From CAZRKC01 sp964600665 (lineage in GTDB: Bacteria; Bacillota; SLNR01): 64,000 nt of DNA. Positions 61,242-64,000 of this stretch are shown piece after piece; positions within the stretch are counted from its first letter, which is position 1, and every line of letters starts with the position of its first letter. The notes below the pieces were generated by a model. It was not told where the DNA came from and made no database searches. It saw only the letters and a list, made by a program, of their open reading frames with translations. Location: the NCBI GenBank assembly GCA_964600665.1, contig CAZRKC010000001.1:145289-209288 (forward strand). The letters run 5' to 3'. The translations under genes and the position numbers were made by a program.

Positions 61242-62534
61242 TTGACAAAGCAGACACATCCTCGCTTTTATGGTCCAACAATTTTATTTTTTTTGCTCGT
61301 GGTATACGGTTTGCAGATGGGCTTTGCTCTATATAGCCGTTCAGTGATATATCCTTTCATGATTCAGGATCTAGGGTGGACACGAGGTCAAATCATGCTA
61401 GGGCATACTGCCAGTGCTATGCTGTTTGGTTTGGCTTCCCCCATTACGGCTGCCCTGATTAATCGGATTGGTGCAAAAAATACATTTTCGGCTGGTACCA
61501 TTATCGTCATATTTACCAATACCATGCTTGCTTTTTTCGCACAAAGTTATCCTATGTATTTGTTTTTAAGCTTTTTGAACGGTTTGGGCATGTGCCTCTC
61601 ATCAGTTCTGGCAACACAGACTATTGCAATTGCGTGGTTTAAGATGCGCAGAGCTTTCGCCCTTGGGTTAGTCTTGGGGGGCGGCTCCATTGGTGGTTTT
61701 TTCTTTCCGCAGATCGTCAATTTTATAATCTCCAGCTCCGGCGGAGTTTGGCGCTTAGGCTGGGCTAGTGCAGCAGGTGCAAGTCTGATCGCGCTCATCC
61801 TTAATTTGGTTTTTATTCGCAACACTCCTCAAGAAATGGGACAACATCCCGATGGGATCGATCCGGATATTGAGATTCCTCTATCTTCATCAGCGCGAAA
61901 GCCAATTTACAGAACGACTGTCAATTGGTCTTTAAAAGATGCGATTCGTTCGAAAGCTTTCTGGTTAATCGTTATAGCTTCTTCCGGAAACATATTTTTA
62001 TGGGAAATCATATTAAGCCAAGCTCCTTTTCATCTGCAGGATCGCGGCTTTGACCCGACCATGGCTGCTTTTTTCTACAGCTTGGCCATTGGTGCTAGCA
62101 TCATTGGACGTTTTGGGATCGCAGCAATCGGAGATTATTTCGAAACCCGACTTCTATTTGCTGCTGGCATTGCCAGCATTTTAACTGGAGGAATACTCTT
62201 TTGGTTTGCTTCTCCCAACATGATGTTCGTTACATACCTGTATCCGATTTTGGCCGGCATCGGTTTTGGGACCGCCTTTGTTTGCCGTTCACTGTTTGTC
62301 AGTAATTACTTTGGAGCTGCATCCTTTGCGACAATCAGTGGCATCATCGCACCGATGCAATCCATTATTACAGCCGCTGCTCCGCCATTTGGAGGCTATA
62401 TGTTTGACTTGCAAGGTTCATATTTTATCCCCATGTTGGTTGCATGGATCGCAGGGGGAATCGGAATTGTAGCATCTTTACTCAGCACTCCCCCCAAACC
62501 CCATAATGAACCCATCCAAACAGCTCAACTTTAG
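61242..62534 (+). CDS. MFS transporter (monocarboxylate/oxalate-formate antiporter-like)
   Basis: 430 residues from TTG at 61242, seven bases after GGAAGGAG. Twelve membrane helices are apparent, with a central cytoplasmic loop around 200-225. SRSVIYPFMIQDLGWTRGQ and the LGLVLGGGSIGGFFFP helix resemble the monocarboxylate or oxalate-formate antiporter group. It would move an organic acid or an N-acyl compound. Next to a second MFS gene and the amidohydrolase operon, it is likely the uptake or exchange carrier of that pathway. Confidence 0.8.
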   Translation: MTKQTHPRFYGPTILFFLLVVYGLQMGFALYSRSVIYPFMIQDLGWTRGQIMLGHTASAMLFGLASPITAALINRIGAKNTFSAGTIIVIFTNTMLAFFAQSYPMYLFLSFLNGLGMCLSSVLATQTIAIAWFKMRRAFALGLVLGGGSIGGFFFPQIVNFIISSSGGVWRLGWASAAGASLIALILNLVFIRNTPQEMGQHPDGIDPDIEIPLSSSARKPIYRTTVNWSLKDAIRSKAFWLIVIASSGNIFLWEIILSQAPFHLQDRGFDPTMAAFFYSLAIGASIIGRFGIAAIGDYFETRLLFAAGIASILTGGILFWFASPNMMFVTYLYPILAGIGFGTAFVCRSLFVSNYFGAASFATISGIIAPMQSIITAAAPPFGGYMFDLQGSYFIPMLVAWIAGGIGIVASLLSTPPKPHNEPIQTAQL

Positions 62535-62594
62535 GTGAATATGACTAGATAAAACTGAACATATCAGTTAGATTTCAATTTAGGAGGTGCGCCT

Positions 62595-63923
62595 GTGGCA
62601 GGAAATAATGACCCAAATGGAAGCCAACCCTCATTTCAAGAACAGCAGGTTGCCTACGATGCCCAAGTCAGAAAGAATTACCCGGCAAACCGAATAATCG
62701 GGATTATCCATGGATTCACGCACTATATAGCTTTGGGCTTTTACTGGCCGAACACGGTGATACCAAAATTTATTTTCGATTTGACTGGCAGCAATTTTCT
62801 GGTCGGTTTAACCACATCCCTTGGCCAAATGTCAAACCAATTAGCACAGCTATTTGGCAGCGCACTTGTGGAACATATTGCGGAACGCAAAAAACCTTTG
62901 CTGTGGTACGGATTATGGGCAAGGGCCCCATGGCTTTTGATAGCTATGGCAGTCATGTTTTTAACTAAAGAGATGACATTCCCCATTGTGATAATTTTGT
63001 ACGTGGTTGCTTCCACATTCATGGGCTTGTACTTACTGGTCTGGACAGATCTGATGTCGAAGATCATTCCTGTAGAATTTCGGGGTTCCTATTTTGGCGT
63101 AAGGAACTTCTTAGCATCATCAGGCACTGCCCTTGCAGGCATTGTTGCTGGCCGTGTAATTGAGCGATACTTATATCCTGGCGGATATGCTTTGTGCTTT
63201 TTTATCGCATTTTTGGTTATGATTGCCGACTTATTAATCTTAGCTCGAACGAAAGAAGTTCCAGCTATCCGGGTTAATCCGCAAGTTACCGTTGCCCAGA
63301 AATTAAAAAGTATCCCAAACTACTTTAAGCGGGATAAAAACTTTGCCCGATTCTGTTATGTGAGATCATTTTCTTCTATCAGTCGCGCTGGTTTCCCTTT
63401 CTATATTCTTGCAGCCTCTTCACGTTTGGGATTAACCCCGCAGGAGTCGGCGGCAACCGTGGGTACTTTTACGTTTGCATTGTTAGTCGTACAAACTTTC
63501 GGGAACCTCTTTTGGGGATTCTTTTCACAGAAAAGGGGTTGGAAAATTGCCCTTGAATTATCCTGTTTGTTAATTGGTGTCGTATCGTTTGTCGTACCAT
63601 CTCTGACCACATTGGCAGGATTCATTGCTGTCGTTGCTATCTCAGGGATTTCGAACTCGGGATTTATGCTACCATCCATGAACATTCTCATGGAATTTGG
63701 CCGTCCTGAAAACCGCGCGACTTATATTGGAATTGCCAGCGGTATTTCTGCCATCGGTGCATTCGTCGCCCCATTGTTAGCAGGGACGGTTGCGCAGCGT
63801 TTCTCATATAATGCGCTGTTCTATATGATTGGGTTTAGTTCGATCCTGAGTTTCTTATTGCTCCGATATTTGGTTATCGATCCTCGATTTGTGGACAAAG
63901 AGGAAATCCCAGTTGTCGAATAA
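62595..63923 (+). CDS. MFS-type transporter, second
   Basis: 442 residues, GTG start at 62595 with AGGAGGTG five bases before. A hydrophilic N-terminus (to about residue 35) precedes some twelve helices. VEFRGSYFGVRNFLASSGTAL and the basic loop before it (ERKKPLLWYG) are typical of the MFS-like family found in clostridia and Thermotogae. Substrate unknown. It lies 60 bases after the first MFS gene and overlaps the start of the next frame, so these are one operon. Confidence 0.8.
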   Translation: MAGNNDPNGSQPSFQEQQVAYDAQVRKNYPANRIIGIIHGFTHYIALGFYWPNTVIPKFIFDLTGSNFLVGLTTSLGQMSNQLAQLFGSALVEHIAERKKPLLWYGLWARAPWLLIAMAVMFLTKEMTFPIVIILYVVASTFMGLYLLVWTDLMSKIIPVEFRGSYFGVRNFLASSGTALAGIVAGRVIERYLYPGGYALCFFIAFLVMIADLLILARTKEVPAIRVNPQVTVAQKLKSIPNYFKRDKNFARFCYVRSFSSISRAGFPFYILAASSRLGLTPQESAATVGTFTFALLVVQTFGNLFWGFFSQKRGWKIALELSCLLIGVVSFVVPSLTTLAGFIAVVAISGISNSGFMLPSMNILMEFGRPENRATYIGIASGISAIGAFVAPLLAGTVAQRFSYNALFYMIGFSSILSFLLLRYLVIDPRFVDKEEIPVVE

Positions 63924-64000
63924 ATACGAAAATAAGGTGCCCTGGTCTGAACTGAGTCACCAAAGGTGGACACAACAATTCATTAAAGAGCTATGGCTGG
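63913..64000 (+). CDS. Start of a further gene, cut off by window edge
   Basis: TTG at 63913 overlaps the MFS stop by 11 bases, with AGAGG nine bases before it. The frame is open to the edge and begins MSNKYENKVPWSELSHQRWT. Only 29 codons are visible, so no family can be given. The arrangement matches other tightly packed genes here, but the evidence is limited. Confidence 0.4.
   Translation, partial: MSNKYENKVPWSELSHQRWTQQFIKELWL

Noticed and set aside
1..64000. CRISPR arrays, tRNA, rRNA, prophage or defence islands
   Set aside because: No regularly spaced repeats, cloverleaf sequences, rRNA motifs, phage structural genes or known defence genes were seen; a tRNAscan/CRISPR search could not be run.

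Overview
The window reads as a chromosomal segment of an anaerobic, amino-acid- and peptide-fermenting, low-to-mid GC Firmicute-like bacterium, probably clostridial. Reasons: strong AGGAGG-type ribosome sites, frequent TTG and GTG starts, near-consensus sigma-A-type promoters, a ferredoxin-dependent 2-oxoacid oxidoreductase, a split glycine-decarboxylase P protein, Gram-positive-style lipoproteins with Lgt, and a c-di-GMP-type riboswitch. The species cannot be named from sequence alone.

Left part (1-7.2 kb): an Smr-domain protein cut by the window edge; a PadR regulator with two ABC exporter half-transporters; a two-gene 2-oxoacid:ferredoxin oxidoreductase unit (vorB-like alpha, TPP-binding beta); and a small unknown gene behind a perfect consensus promoter. 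7.2-18.7 kb: a long minus-strand gene run with a 5'-nucleotidase, SDR, zinc alcohol dehydrogenase, divergent GcvPA/GcvPB-like subunits, M20 peptidase, FAH-family hydrolase, M24 peptidase and PLP aminotransferase. It looks like a catabolic operon. The P-protein pair carries changed substrate-site motifs and has no gcvT or gcvH nearby; this is my best candidate for an undescribed pathway.

Middle part (19-45.8 kb): a secreted CAP-domain protein behind a GEMM/c-di-GMP riboswitch with its own terminator; a xylose operon (xylA-xylB-galM) whose xylB is frameshifted by an exact 14-bp tandem duplication; an Old Yellow Enzyme-type reductase; membrane-anchored MsrAB; a SagB-type nitroreductase; a lipoprotein; a frameshifted M28 peptidase; a serpin lipoprotein; arginase; an L-cysteine desulfidase-like protein; Lgt; an HD hydrolase; an odd Cys-rich AIR-synthase/PurL paralogue; an AspT-like transporter; a 3Fe-4S-type ferredoxin; MscL; a YtcJ-type amidohydrolase; an alpha/beta hydrolase; an HPP membrane protein; and a cold-shock protein.

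Right part (45.8-64 kb): an amide, ureide and peptide scavenging island. It holds a D-aminoacylase-like amidohydrolase, an AbgB-like M20 enzyme, an IS110-family element, an AGCS sodium/amino-acid symporter, M24 peptidase, GlcD-like flavin dehydrogenase, nitrilase, an operon of cyclic amidohydrolase, SsnA/TrzA-type deaminase and M20 carbamoylase, and two MFS transporters. Together with the 7-18 kb operon, arginase and cysteine desulfidase, this suggests a lifestyle of stripping acyl, carbamoyl and peptide groups from amino acids and oxidising the products through 2-oxoacids and ferredoxin.

No rRNA, tRNA or CRISPR array was recognised. Functions are from motif recognition by eye; no database search was run.
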